DNA of 64,000 nucleotides. Source: Fibrobacter sp. UWB13 (GTDB lineage Bacteria > Fibrobacterota > Fibrobacteria > Fibrobacterales > Fibrobacteraceae). The notes under the pieces were generated by a model. The model worked only from the letters and a program-made list of their open reading frames with translations, was not told where the DNA came from and made no database searches. Location: contig NZ_FXAX01000002.1 in NCBI RefSeq assembly GCF_900177805.1, forward strand, positions 372,001 to 436,000, written 5' to 3'. Below are positions 14,903 to 23,939 of the stretch, piece by piece. Both the position numbers and the translations under genes were made by a program. Numbering within the stretch: the stretch's first letter is position 1; each line of letters begins with the position of its first letter.

Positions 14903-16618
14903 TTACTTTTGCAATTCATAGAACGCCGTGAGCCATGCCCTAAAACGACTCCAATCCTTGTCATCCGTCTTGTGGACATAAGTGCCCGGTCGGAATATCA
15001 CAAAATCGTTCAGCGCATACGCACCAACGCGAATTCCAGAAATTTTACCCTCAAATAATTCATCAAAATCCATATCCGCTTCATAAGCGACTTCGCCATC
15101 TACCATTACAATGACATGTCTTTCATAAATGGCAAACGAGACATGATGGCGTTTTCCATCAAAAAATTCCGCTTTTCCATAATTTTTGTCCGTCGATTTT
15201 CCTTCACTAGAATTGAAGCATATCGACTTTGAATCGCTTTCGCACCGAGCCATTTTTATCCCAAGAGTATCATTACCGATAGAAAGCACTGTTCCGTCCT
15301 TCGCCGACCCATCAGCCTGTGCCCAAAAACTCACCGCAAAGCCATTTTCTTGCCAATTGTATTCATCAATAACTTTACAACCATTCCCCAAAGCCGTCAC
15401 TCCTGACAAATCTTCTTGATGGCTTTTATAAACAGCACACATTTCAAAAACATCGTGGTGAAAGTTGAAAAGCGTGTCATCGAACACCTTTTCCGGTTCA
15501 ACAGTTGCCAACAAATGCTTTATACTTCCATTCCTAGACTGGTCAGCATCCGTTATCCAGCCCCAGAGCAACCAGTGCGCCACAACAGGATCCTTTTTCA
15601 TTACAGGGAACGTAAACCAATTACGGTTTTCGACCGATTCATTTTCGGCACTTTCAAACATAACGTAGTTTCCCATTTCATCAATCAAGGAATGGGGATC
15701 GTAAGACCCGGGATTTGTAAAACGGATCATCGGAACAAACAATTTTTCAAGCGAAGCTTCCAAGCCCGCAGATTCAAGAATTTGCGTCGCCGCTTTAGGC
15801 AAAGAAACCTCAACGGAATCTATAGGATACCCAGCAGCGTAATCACTGACATAGAGAGTGTCGCCTGGTTCAAGTTCAATTGTCGTAGACGCATCTGTGT
15901 GTTCATCCCCATGCCATGCGTAATGGTCCCCGATTTTGCCCATCGGGAGTCCCGTAATCACCGTATAGCCACGTTCCCAGTCTTCCTTGGTCAACCGCCC
16001 ACAAATAAATGTTCCATGGAAACAGATTGAATCCAAATCATCAGTGCGAGTCACATAGTTTGTGTAAAGCCGCATTGAAGCCGGAGCGCCAACTTGTATA
16101 TTGAACGTCAAAGAGGATTTCTCTCGCCACCAATTAAATTTTTCCATATACCCAAGCATGGAATCCGGCGTTCCTGAAATCGAATAGACCTTTGCCAAGA
16201 CTCTAAATGTCCTGTCCTTTTTGCCACTATCGACAAAGCCAAATGAATAGTGACCATCACAATCCGTTTCTGCGGAATCCACAGCGTAAGTGTGGTGGGT
16301 AACAGAATCGACTTCGGCAAGATAGAGATGTGCATGCGGAACGCGAATGCCAGCCGTATCAGTCACATAACCGGCAAGATGTACTGCCGTTTCTGTTGGT
16401 GGAGTTCCAGGATCTGGTTCCTGATAATATTTCACAGAAGTCGTGTCATCGCTGCACACTTCAAAAATCGAAGGATTAGACTTGGTTTCAGGCTTAGTTT
16501 CAGGTTTAGCTTCAGCTCCTGTATTTTTACCAGCACCTTCATTCACTGACGCAGGATCGTCTCCACAAGCAGCCAAGAGCAATACGACAAACAGAAAAGT
16601 AATCCTCAATCCAAGCAT
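14903..16618 (-). CDS. Lipoprotein with regulatory-like beta domain and LamG-like C-terminus
   Basis: Predicted surface or periplasmic lipoprotein of 571 residues. The ATG at 16618 has an AAAGGAG site and begins a lipoprotein signal (ITFLFVVLLLAACGD); upstream in-frame codons look non-coding. A short Lys/Pro/Glu/Thr linker (PETKPETKSNP) follows the lipidated Cys. Near residues 80-150 is a carboxypeptidase-regulatory-like fold (VHLAGYVTDTAGIRVPHAHL), and near 400-540 a concanavalin/LamG-like fold (AVSFWAQADGSAKDGTVLS, HHVSFAIYERHVIVMVDGEV). This architecture is common in surface carbohydrate-binding proteins, but no ligand can be named. It appears to be transcribed alone. Confidence 0.75.
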   Translation of the reverse strand: MLGLRITFLFVVLLLAACGDDPASVNEGAGKNTGAEAKPETKPETKSNPSIFEVCSDDTTSVKYYQEPDPGTPPTETAVHLAGYVTDTAGIRVPHAHLYLAEVDSVTHHTYAVDSAETDCDGHYSFGFVDSGKKDRTFRVLAKVYSISGTPDSMLGYMEKFNWWREKSSLTFNIQVGAPASMRLYTNYVTRTDDLDSICFHGTFICGRLTKEDWERGYTVITGLPMGKIGDHYAWHGDEHTDASTTIELEPGDTLYVSDYAAGYPIDSVEVSLPKAATQILESAGLEASLEKLFVPMIRFTNPGSYDPHSLIDEMGNYVMFESAENESVENRNWFTFPVMKKDPVVAHWLLWGWITDADQSRNGSIKHLLATVEPEKVFDDTLFNFHHDVFEMCAVYKSHQEDLSGVTALGNGCKVIDEYNWQENGFAVSFWAQADGSAKDGTVLSIGNDTLGIKMARCESDSKSICFNSSEGKSTDKNYGKAEFFDGKRHHVSFAIYERHVIVMVDGEVAYEADMDFDELFEGKISGIRVGAYALNDFVIFRPGTYVHKTDDKDWSRFRAWLTAFYELQK

Positions 16619-16685
16619 ATTTTCTCCTTTATTGCAAACATACAACGTTTTGCAAACTAAATATAAATTACAAAATAATTTAAAA

Positions 16686-16767
16686 GGAGATGCCCTCCCC
16701 ATACGCGGATCATGACTACTAAGCAGCAAAGCTGCAAGTAGTCAAAGAGATCAAGTCGGGCATGACA
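16686..16767 (+). repeat. Intergenic hairpin repeat, copy F (nested-insert type)
   Basis: The outer stem GATGCCC/GGGCATG encloses a shared insert (CCCCATACGCGGATCATGAC ... GTCAAAGAGA) with its own nested hairpin, GACTACT...AGTAGTC outside and CAGC...GCTG inside. The paired copy is at 27508-27593. Confidence 0.85.
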
Positions 16768-16788
16768 ACGCTTAGAAAGGCAAAAAGC

Positions 16789-16838
16789 AATTAACTAATA
16801 ACAAACTGCCGACTGTCTACTTTCTACTGCCTACTAAA
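16789..16838. repeat. Imperfect 7-base-period tract, TACTGCC type
   Basis: CTACTTTCTACTGCCTACTA repeats TACT-N-N-C with a 7-base period, just past the stop of the MCE gene. Its reverse complement recurs with small changes at 48388-48417. Confidence 0.6.
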
Positions 16839-17751
16839 AGATATCTACGTTGAGCTTGAGGCCGTCTTTTTTGACGCCACTGAGCAACGCATCGAAGTCT
16901 TTTTGCAGCAAATCGAAGTCTTTGTGGAACTTAGAAGACTTATCGAGGAACATTCTTGCCGAGCCTTCACTTTCGTCAAACTTGGTGACAATGGCAAGCG
17001 CCTCGTTCTTTGAAGCATCAACACGGTCCAACAGTGCACGCACGCGGTCCATAGCTTCGTTTGCCTTTGTCGCGGTTTCGCCACCGCGGTCCGAAAGTTC
17101 CTGCAACGAGCGTTCAAGCTTTTCGCCCGCTTCGTGATAAGCGTCGAGCAGTTCATCCACCATGGATTTCCACTTGCGGATATCGGCATTCGTCACACGG
17201 ATGAGTTTCTTGGCTTTCTTGCCGACACGCTCCATACGCTTACCGGTTTCACCTTCAGTCAACGAATCTGCAAATTCAGTAACCATCTGCTTGATATCGC
17301 CAATATCCTTGAACACGGCGGTCAAGTTTTTCGAAATCCCGGAAGTACCCTCGTCGTAAAGACCGCTGACAGTATCGCCATCGGCCACAAGCTTGCTAGA
17401 GTTACCGGTGATGATGCTCATTTCGCGCTCGCCCATGAGGCCTGCAGTCACGAGACGGAATTCAGAGTTCACAGGAATTTTCGCATCGGCAAGCACGCGA
17501 GCAGAAACATAAACGGCTTCGTCCGTAAGCTTTACATCGACAATCTCGCCCATCGCAATGCCACGGACGCGCACAAGGTTTCCAGGAGAAAGCGTACCGA
17601 TCGTTTCGTATTTTACGACAAACGTATAACGCTTGTGGTACGGGCTAGACGGATGGAAATAATAAGCCGCCAGCCCACACGAGACCACGATAACGAGAAA
17701 AATAAGACTTGCTACAAAATTTTTCTTGATTTTAAACAGCAAACTATTCAT
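16834..17751 (-). CDS. MlaD/MCE-family lipid-transfer protein
   Basis: Inner-membrane-anchored protein of 305 residues. One N-terminal membrane segment (residues 13-30) is followed by an MCE domain (about 38-115; YETIGTLSPGNLVRVRGIAM, then GEIVDVKL) and a long helical coiled-coil C-terminus. MCE proteins form hexameric rings that move phospholipids across the periplasm between the membranes. The usual partners, an MlaE-type permease and MlaF-type ATPase, are not in this window. The gene is the last of the lpt-rpoN cluster and overlaps the end of hprK by 8 bases, so it is probably co-transcribed. Confidence 0.85.
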   Translation of the reverse strand: MNSLLFKIKKNFVASLIFLVIVVSCGLAAYYFHPSSPYHKRYTFVVKYETIGTLSPGNLVRVRGIAMGEIVDVKLTDEAVYVSARVLADAKIPVNSEFRLVTAGLMGEREMSIITGNSSKLVADGDTVSGLYDEGTSGISKNLTAVFKDIGDIKQMVTEFADSLTEGETGKRMERVGKKAKKLIRVTNADIRKWKSMVDELLDAYHEAGEKLERSLQELSDRGGETATKANEAMDRVRALLDRVDASKNEALAIVTKFDESEGSARMFLDKSSKFHKDFDLLQKDFDALLSGVKKDGLKLNVDIF

Positions 17752-18772
17752 AGAAAGACCAGTTCTGCGGATTAAAATCTAGCAAATCATCCGTATATTC
17801 ACCCTTCGCCTTCGCCTTAATCTTCTGCATCAAGGACTCATTGAAGTCCCGAGCCACGTTTTGCCCGCTCATTTTCATGAGGACATTCATGGCTATCACT
17901 TCAGAAATCACGGTCATGTTCTTGCCGGGTGCCACAGGCAATACCACTTTCGGGATATTCACGCCCATGACGTTCTCTTCCATTTCGTTGAGGCCGGTGC
18001 GTTCGTACGAAACATCTTGACGCCACTGCTGGAGTTCGACAATCATTTCGATTTTCTTGACTTTACGAATGGCATGAATACCGAACATCGAACGAATGTC
18101 CAAAATGCCCACACCGCGAATTTCCATGTGATGACGGATCAGCGGATCCGGGCGTCCAATAATGGAGTTTCCGACATGGCTAATGTGAACCACATCGTCT
18201 GCCACCATGCGGTGCCCGCTTTCGACAAGGTCAAGTACACATTCGGACTTACCGACGTTACTATCGCCCACGTAGAGCATGCCCACGCCATAGACGTCCA
18301 CGAGGCTTCCGTGAATCACGGCATGCGGAGCAAAGAATTCATCGAGAATTCTCTGGCCCATCTTGAAAAATTCAAACGTGTGAAGCGTTGTCGAGAACAG
18401 CGGAATATGCAAGCGGTTGCACATTGCCTTGAGTTCATCATGCGGAGTCTGCGCATGCGTCACGACCCACATCGGCGCACGGAATACAGACAAATTTTCA
18501 AAGATCTTCGTTCGCGCTTCTGGTCCAACCGATTCCAGGTAATTCCATTCCGTATGGCCAATCACCTGAATCTGCTGCGAACTATAAACTTTAGTATAAC
18601 CAGCCATGGCAAGGCCAGGGCGGTGAATTCCGCTTTCTTCGATGCAGGAGTTCATGTCCTCATCGGGGCAATGTTGCACCATCTGCAAATCTTTGCCGTA
18701 GCGGATAAAAAAGTCCCGCACCGGGTAGCGTTCCCGGTGCAGGATCTTGATGTCATTTAATCTATCAGCCAT
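17744..18772 (-). CDS. hprK: HPr kinase/phosphorylase
   Basis: HprK phosphorylates HPr-type carriers on serine and removes the phosphate again, linking carbon or nitrogen status to transport and gene expression. The 342 residues include the N-terminal domain, HGSLVDVYGVGM (from 154), a P-loop GDSNVGKSE (169-177), VADDVVHI and the family signature HMEIRGVGILDIRSMFG. The P-loop has Asn where the family has Gly (usual GxSGxGKS). The ATG overlaps the hpf stop by one base and the end overlaps the MCE gene. In proteobacteria the gene after rpoN-hpf is usually ptsN; here hprK takes that place. No HPr or other PTS gene is in the window. Confidence 0.9.
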   Translation of the reverse strand: MADRLNDIKILHRERYPVRDFFIRYGKDLQMVQHCPDEDMNSCIEESGIHRPGLAMAGYTKVYSSQQIQVIGHTEWNYLESVGPEARTKIFENLSVFRAPMWVVTHAQTPHDELKAMCNRLHIPLFSTTLHTFEFFKMGQRILDEFFAPHAVIHGSLVDVYGVGMLYVGDSNVGKSECVLDLVESGHRMVADDVVHISHVGNSIIGRPDPLIRHHMEIRGVGILDIRSMFGIHAIRKVKKIEMIVELQQWRQDVSYERTGLNEMEENVMGVNIPKVVLPVAPGKNMTVISEVIAMNVLMKMSGQNVARDFNESLMQKIKAKAKGEYTDDLLDFNPQNWSFYE

Positions 18773-19089
18773 TACGTGAGTTCGGAAACCGGCTGAGATC
18801 TGTGATCGTTCTGCTTGTCGTTGGCCTTCTTGAGCTGGACCTTGATACGTTCAAGCGTTACGTCAACTGCCTTGCCCATGTTTTCTTCGTCGGCAGAAGC
18901 GACAATGACGGAACCTGTGATGTTGACAGAAATTTCGCAATGACGCTGGTGTTCAACTTCGTGATCGAGAATTACAGAGGCGCTAGTGATATTCGGGTAA
19001 AATTTGGCCAACTTATCCATTTCTTCCTGAATACGGTCCTGAAGACCTGCCGATGCGTTAAAATGACGAGCAGAAAACTGAATATCCAT
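18772..19089 (-). CDS. hpf: Ribosome hibernation promoting factor, short form
   Basis: A 105-residue HPF/YfiA protein that binds the 30S decoding channel in stationary phase. The beta-alpha-beta fold is recognisable: MDIQFSARHFNASAGLQDRI, then HEVEHQRHCEISV and ADEENMGKAVDVTLERIKVQ. It lacks the C-terminal dimerisation domain of long HPF. It lies downstream of rpoN as in many Gram-negative bacteria, but after a 185-base gap that may hold its own promoter, allowing growth-phase control apart from rpoN. Confidence 0.93.
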   Translation of the reverse strand: MDIQFSARHFNASAGLQDRIQEEMDKLAKFYPNITSASVILDHEVEHQRHCEISVNITGSVIVASADEENMGKAVDVTLERIKVQLKKANDKQNDHRSQPVSELT

Positions 19090-19274
19090 GATAAACCTCC
19101 GTATGTTAATGTTACGATTTATTTACGTTTAAAACATTTTGGAACTTGCGTTCCGCAATTAAAGTATATACATCTTTTTTTTTCAAAAGTCCACAACTAA
19201 ATTGGATTTTGCAAAAAAATTCGTTCCATCTTGGAATATTTGCTATAGCGAATTGCCGAAATTTCGCTTTTTTT

Positions 19275-20906
19275 TTAGCGCTTTCTTTGGTTCTTTGGCA
19301 AAATCTTGAGTTCTTTTTCGCGATATTTGGCGACTGTACGGCGTGCCACCTTGATTCCCTGCTTCAAAAGCTCGTCGCTGATGTCCTGGTCAGAGAGCGG
19401 AGATGACTTGTCTTCTTCGTCAATGAGCGTCTTGATGGCGTCGATAATCTGCGCAGAACCCACTTCTTCGGCATCCGGGGCTGTGCCCTGCTTCACACCA
19501 GACGTAAAGAATTGTTTAAGTTCATACATGCCGTAAGGCGTTTCCACGTACTTCTGGTCAGTCGCGCGCTGCACCGTGCTCACAGCCAAATGAACGTCGT
19601 CAGCGACATCCTGGAGAATCATCGGCTTAAGGAATGCGGGGCCGTTTTCGAAGAACCCGCGCTGACGCTTGACAATCGCGCGCATCACAAGCTCAATCGT
19701 CGAGAAGCGGTTATCAACCGCCTTGATGAGGTCCGTCGCCTTCGCGAGCTGCGCCTTCACATATTCCTTGTCCTGCTTCGATGCAGACGGGTCCGTGAGA
19801 ATCGCCTTGTACGTCTGGTTGATGCGGAGCGACTTCTGCATCTTGGTCTTGAAGCAGACAACTTCGTAATTGCCTTTCTTTTCGACAACCTTCAAATCCG
19901 CATTGATAATGTGCGAATACGAATGCGAAAGCTGGAAGCCCGGGTGCGGGCGCAAACGCGAGAGGCTTGCAACAGCCGTCTTGACTTCGTCGGCGGAAAC
20001 GTTCAACGCCTTTGCAATTTTTGCATAGCGGAGCTGCAAAAGATTCTCGTATTCTTCTTCGAGAATGCGGATAGCAAGGCTCGGGAAATTCGGAATTGCG
20101 TATGCCTGGATCAAGAAGCATTCACGCTGGTCGCGGGCACCAATGCCGCTCGGCTTGAAGGACTGCAAAACGTGAACCGCTTCGCGCACCGGGAGGCTTG
20201 CGTCTTCGAGCTTGAGTTCCCCACGGAGCACGCGTTCAATCTCGTCAATGTACTTGTCGTCCGACTGGACAACCATCGCTTCGGATTCATTGTCGCGGTT
20301 TGCATCGCAAAGGAATCCATCATCGTTTATGGAGTTGATGAGGTACTGGACCAACTTGCGGAAATGTTCTTCAGTAACGCCATTTTCTTGGAGCTGCTCC
20401 TGCAATTCGCGGGTGCCGTTCCAAAGGCGGAGCTGGTCTTCGAGCTGTTCCTGCAAGCTCTTGCCCACGTCCTTGATCGGGCGGTCCCAATCTTCGTCCG
20501 GGTCCTTCCCGCCAGAATTCAAATCGTTAAAAGGAGCGTCATCGTACGATGTGCCATCACCCAAATAGCTATCCCAGTTCACATCCGAAGATTCGCCATC
20601 GAGGTAGCTGCTATCGACATCGGCGGTATCGTCCAAAGAACCGCGAGCCATGTCCTCGATATCATCAGGGAATTCATCCGAATCTGCACGCGGATCGAGT
20701 TCTTCCGGGTCCTTGTCGACGGGAACTTCCTGATCGTCAAAGTCGCCATCGTCCACTTCCAAGAGCGGGTTGACTTCGACTTCTTCCTTGATGGCGGTTT
20801 CCAGTTCCTGCGAAGTTTTCTGAAGCATCTTCACAGACTGGAGAAGCGCAGGAGATAGTGTTTGCTCCTGCGTCTGTCCGATATTTGCCTGCATTCCAAG
20901 ATTCAT
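19275..20906 (-). CDS. rpoN: RNA polymerase sigma-54 factor
   Basis: Sigma-54 directs RNA polymerase to -24/-12 promoters that need an AAA+ activator. The 543 residues have a Gln/Leu-rich region I (LSPALLQSVKMLQ), a very acidic region II (about 55-140), the core-binding region and a C-terminal DNA-binding part ending with the RpoN box ARRTVAKYRE at 521-530. The acidic region is longer than in E. coli RpoN (477 residues). The start follows lptB by 8 bases, so it belongs to the lptCAB-rpoN operon. No sigma-54 activator gene is in this window. Confidence 0.96.
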   Translation of the reverse strand: MNLGMQANIGQTQEQTLSPALLQSVKMLQKTSQELETAIKEEVEVNPLLEVDDGDFDDQEVPVDKDPEELDPRADSDEFPDDIEDMARGSLDDTADVDSSYLDGESSDVNWDSYLGDGTSYDDAPFNDLNSGGKDPDEDWDRPIKDVGKSLQEQLEDQLRLWNGTRELQEQLQENGVTEEHFRKLVQYLINSINDDGFLCDANRDNESEAMVVQSDDKYIDEIERVLRGELKLEDASLPVREAVHVLQSFKPSGIGARDQRECFLIQAYAIPNFPSLAIRILEEEYENLLQLRYAKIAKALNVSADEVKTAVASLSRLRPHPGFQLSHSYSHIINADLKVVEKKGNYEVVCFKTKMQKSLRINQTYKAILTDPSASKQDKEYVKAQLAKATDLIKAVDNRFSTIELVMRAIVKRQRGFFENGPAFLKPMILQDVADDVHLAVSTVQRATDQKYVETPYGMYELKQFFTSGVKQGTAPDAEEVGSAQIIDAIKTLIDEEDKSSPLSDQDISDELLKQGIKVARRTVAKYREKELKILPKNQRKR

Positions 20907-20914
20907 AATAACTC

Positions 20915-21652
20915 CTAATCCAAACGGAAAGAATCTCCGAGATAAATACGACGTGCTTCCGGGTCTTCAGCGAGGTGTTGCGAAGAACCTTCCGTGAGCA
21001 CCTGGCTCTTATACATGATGTAAGCGCGGTCCGTAATCGAAAGCGTTTCGCGCACGTTGTGGTCCGTGATGAGCACGCCCATGCCGCGGTCCTTGAGTTC
21101 CGAAATAATGGACTGGATATCGGCAACGGCAATCGGGTCAATGCCCGCAAACGGTTCGTCGAGCAAGAGGAACGAGGGGTCGCTTGCAAGTGCTCGTGCA
21201 ATTTCCAAGCGGCGGCGTTCGCCACCAGAGCAGCTCATGGATTTCGTCTTACGGATGTGCGTAATCTTGAATTCTTCGAGGAGCTGTTCCAACTTCTTTT
21301 TGCGCTCGGCACGCTTCATGTCTTGCGTTTCGAGAATCGCCATGATGTTGTCTTCAACAGAGAGCTTGCGGAAGATGGACGCTTCTTGCGGGAGGTAGCC
21401 CACGCCGAGGCGGGCGCGCTTGTACATTGGCTTGTCCGTCATCTCGATATCGTCCAAAAAGATGTGGCCTGCATCCGGGCGGACCATACCCACAATCATG
21501 TAGAACGTGGTCGTCTTGCCGGCACCATTCGGACCGAGGAGCCCGACGATTTCGCCCTGCGAAACTTGAATGGAGACATCGCTCACCACCTGACGGTGGC
21601 CATAAATCTTGCGCAGCTTGTCGGTGCGTATCGTGCTAACCAAATTTTTCAC
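20915..21652 (-). CDS. lptB: LPS export ABC transporter ATPase LptB
   Basis: Cytoplasmic ATPase that powers extraction of lipopolysaccharide from the inner membrane through LptFG. The 245 residues have Walker A GPNGAGKT (40-47), signature SCSGGERRR, Walker [13 protein letters not shown] and the switch His in TDHNV. Length and the neighbouring lptC and lptA-like genes are typical. It overlaps the lptA-like gene by 4 bases. LptF and LptG are not in the window. Confidence 0.95.
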   Translation of the reverse strand: MKNLVSTIRTDKLRKIYGHRQVVSDVSIQVSQGEIVGLLGPNGAGKTTTFYMIVGMVRPDAGHIFLDDIEMTDKPMYKRARLGVGYLPQEASIFRKLSVEDNIMAILETQDMKRAERKKKLEQLLEEFKITHIRKTKSMSCSGGERRRLEIARALASDPSFLLLDEPFAGIDPIAVADIQSIISELKDRGMGVLITDHNVRETLSITDRAYIMYKSQVLTEGSSQHLAEDPEARRIYLGDSFRLD

Positions 21653-22995
21653 TGTGCGTCCTCCGTTTTCGCAGATTCGTCCGTCGGCTTTCCTTTTTCT
21701 CTCCGACGGTTTAAAAGACTTCTCAACCTTTTATCATTCGCTGATTTCTTTATCGTCGTTGAATCGCTTTCTGTCAAGTTTTTCTTTGAACTTTTTTCTT
21801 TTGCGGCAAGCGAATCAAGCCTTGCGAGCGAATCCTTCTTGGCGTTTTCCTTGATACGGTTCGCCTTTTCCAAGTCGATAAATCGCCCACTGGCATTTGT
21901 CTTTCTGCCCATGAGCTTGAGCGACTTCACCGCGTTCTTCTGAGCATCGAACAAGATGTGAATCGTGTCGCCCGTTGCCTCGTTCTTGCCGGAGACCGTT
22001 CTATCCTTTTTTACGTAGAAGTAAGTGCTCTGCGCTTTACCCGAAACAACTGCGCGGTCCATGCGACCTTTTTTAAAATACAAATCGAGGCGGTCACCAT
22101 CCATCAAATTGCGGTATTCCTTCAAATCCGTTTCGTAGAAAAAACCCTTAGCGTTCACGTTCACGTAAAGGCGTTCAATTTTCCCTTTCTTGAATTCGCA
22201 GTAGAGCGTGTCGCCGAAGGCTTCGGTCACGTTGCCGGGATTGCCACGCTTCGGGGCTTCGTTCTGGACGCCGTGCGCGTTGCGAATCACGAGTGCGGAC
22301 TTGAGCATTTTGCCCGTTTCATCGAGCACGAGAAAAATGGAATCGCCCGTGAGGTGGTAATTTTTCATATCGCAAGTCGGGTGGCCCTTCATGCTGAGCC
22401 AGTTATCTTTGCGATTAAAGTAACCCGTATCACAAGTGACCACGAGATCTTTCTGCGTGAGCTTTACATCTTGAAAGGCTTGCGCAAAGCTGTTCTTCTT
22501 GTCGAAAACGAGGAACTTGGATTCAATCTTTACAGTATCGATTTTTCCGTCCTTCTGCTTTTCGTACTGATAAAGTCTTGGCGACATCGGAATTGTCACG
22601 ATGTCTTCTTTGCGGTCGTACTTGAGGTATTGACCGGTCATGAGGTAATTGCCCGCAGAATCGCCTGCGCTCACTTCGCCGGAGGCAATTGCAATTTCGC
22701 TCTTTCTTTGGTAAGAGCCGTTCCTTGCGCGCACGAATCCGGACGGGTGCGTGAAGAGGAACCCGCCGCCACATTCAACTGTTTCGCTGTTGCGGTTCCA
22801 GGAGGCGCGCTGCGTCTTGAAGGCAACGCTATCATGCACAAAATGAACGTTGCCGGTCAAGAGGAGAGTTCCGCGCTTGCGGGACACGTCGAGGTTGTCG
22901 GCGTGGTACATGATCAGCGGAGAGGACTGCGCAAATGCGAGAGTAGACGCAAGAAAGGTTGTTGCGATGAAGAGGAATGCGCGGAAATTCATCAC
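21649..22995 (-). CDS. lptA: LptA/OstA-like periplasmic LPS transport protein, long form
   Basis: A 448-residue periplasmic protein with a signal peptide ([19 protein letters not shown]) and repeated short beta strands of the OstA/LptA type, beginning [20 protein letters not shown]. LptA forms the periplasmic bridge that carries lipopolysaccharide to the outer membrane. E. coli LptA is only 185 residues; here the beta-jellyroll part runs to about residue 370 and a basic, helical tail of 75 residues follows. The long form may bridge the periplasm with fewer subunits. The gene is set between lptC and lptB with 4-base overlaps on each side. Confidence 0.85.
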   Translation of the reverse strand: MMNFRAFLFIATTFLASTLAFAQSSPLIMYHADNLDVSRKRGTLLLTGNVHFVHDSVAFKTQRASWNRNSETVECGGGFLFTHPSGFVRARNGSYQRKSEIAIASGEVSAGDSAGNYLMTGQYLKYDRKEDIVTIPMSPRLYQYEKQKDGKIDTVKIESKFLVFDKKNSFAQAFQDVKLTQKDLVVTCDTGYFNRKDNWLSMKGHPTCDMKNYHLTGDSIFLVLDETGKMLKSALVIRNAHGVQNEAPKRGNPGNVTEAFGDTLYCEFKKGKIERLYVNVNAKGFFYETDLKEYRNLMDGDRLDLYFKKGRMDRAVVSGKAQSTYFYVKKDRTVSGKNEATGDTIHILFDAQKNAVKSLKLMGRKTNASGRFIDLEKANRIKENAKKDSLARLDSLAAKEKSSKKNLTESDSTTIKKSANDKRLRSLLNRRREKGKPTDESAKTEDAQ

Positions 22996-23696
22996 GGTTT
23001 CCCTGCCTTTGGCTTGAGCGGGAGACCGCGTGGCGGAGCCTTCCTGGATGGTGAAGATGCAGGCTTTGGAGCCTGCGATGACGAGGACGGTGGATTGCTT
23101 AGACGTTCCGCCTCAGCCTGTCGTTTGTCTTCATCCTTCATGCGCTTTGCCGCATCCTGGAAAATGCCCGTCACGTTCGAAAGGATTTTCCAGTTGTCGA
23201 ACTGCGCATCGCTTTCAAAACCAACGCCCTGCAACACGTCGCCGTCTTCGGACACAACGCGCACATAGCTTGCGGTTCTGACCAAATTATCCTTCTTGTT
23301 CCAAAGGAGCGAATCGGCACGAACCGAGGCGCCCTTCGGAGTCAGCGCATAAACGTGACCATAAGCGTAAACGTACGTGAACGTCATGTCGAGACTGCCG
23401 GAGTCCGCACGCAAGAACGCCACGCGCTCGCCGATGGAATCGTAAATGTCCACGAACACCGGACGCACCGTCACGATTTCCTTGTCGGCCCAGCGTTCCA
23501 GATAAGCGGTTTTCAGGCGCCAGTTGAGCACGCCCTTATCGTAGCTGTCGAGAAGAGTCGTATCCGTAAAGAGCATCTGCGGGCGCTCGACGCGAATCCA
23601 AGGCTTGGGTTCTTCGATTTCTTCGCAACCAAGCAAAAATGCAGCTAAAATGGCACACGCGAAAACGCCCCACAAGCGAGAAGCCGGTGTAAGCAT
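22992..23696 (-). CDS. lptC: LptC-like LPS export protein, predicted lipoprotein
   Basis: A 234-residue protein in the LptC position. The ATG at 23696 begins a clean lipoprotein signal (GVFACAILAAFLLGCEE); a GTG at 23732 is possible, and neither has a clear ribosome-binding site. The middle (LNWRLKTAYLERWADKEIVT, ...DSGSLDMTFTYVYAYG) follows the LptC/YrbK beta pattern. E. coli LptC is anchored by a membrane helix; this one appears to be lipid-anchored and ends in a Ser/Pro/Lys-rich tail. It is the first gene of the cluster. Confidence 0.82.
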   Translation of the reverse strand: MLTPASRLWGVFACAILAAFLLGCEEIEEPKPWIRVERPQMLFTDTTLLDSYDKGVLNWRLKTAYLERWADKEIVTVRPVFVDIYDSIGERVAFLRADSGSLDMTFTYVYAYGHVYALTPKGASVRADSLLWNKKDNLVRTASYVRVVSEDGDVLQGVGFESDAQFDNWKILSNVTGIFQDAAKRMKDEDKRQAEAERLSNPPSSSSQAPKPASSPSRKAPPRGLPLKPKAGKP

Positions 23697-23866
23697 ATTT
23701 TGAATGTTCTGCAAAAATTGTGCCACAAACACAAATTACAAATATAAAAGCACGTTATTTAAGGTTTTCACGGAAATTTGAGGGAATTTGGGCGGATTTC
23801 TTGGGGAGAAGGGCGCAAGGGTTGTACAATCCGACACACAAATAAAAAACTAACGCAATAAAAAAA

Positions 23867-23895
23867 GAGCCCCCGGCACAGTGGCCGGGGTGACA
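23867..23895 (+). repeat. Intergenic hairpin repeat, copy J
   Basis: CCCCGGC and GCCGGGG pair around ACAGTG, followed by TGACA. It stands 8 bases from copy K. Confidence 0.8.
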
Positions 23896-23902
23896 TTGTA
23901 AA

Positions 23903-23930
23903 GGTGATCCCGCAACAAGTGCGGGATGAC
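23903..23930 (+). repeat. Intergenic hairpin repeat, copy K
   Basis: ATCCCGCA and TGCGGGAT pair around ACAAG, followed by GAC. With copy J it makes the only close tandem pair in the window; both follow the iorB stop and may serve as its terminator region. Confidence 0.8.
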
Positions 23931-23939
23931 GGTAAGCAA

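Noticed and set aside
19090-19274. Possible sigma-54 promoter (TGGAAC and a TTCC-like -12 box) before hpf
   Set aside because: The -24/-12 spacing and the GC doublets do not fit TGGCAC-N5-TTGC; kept only as a gap that may hold some hpf promoter.
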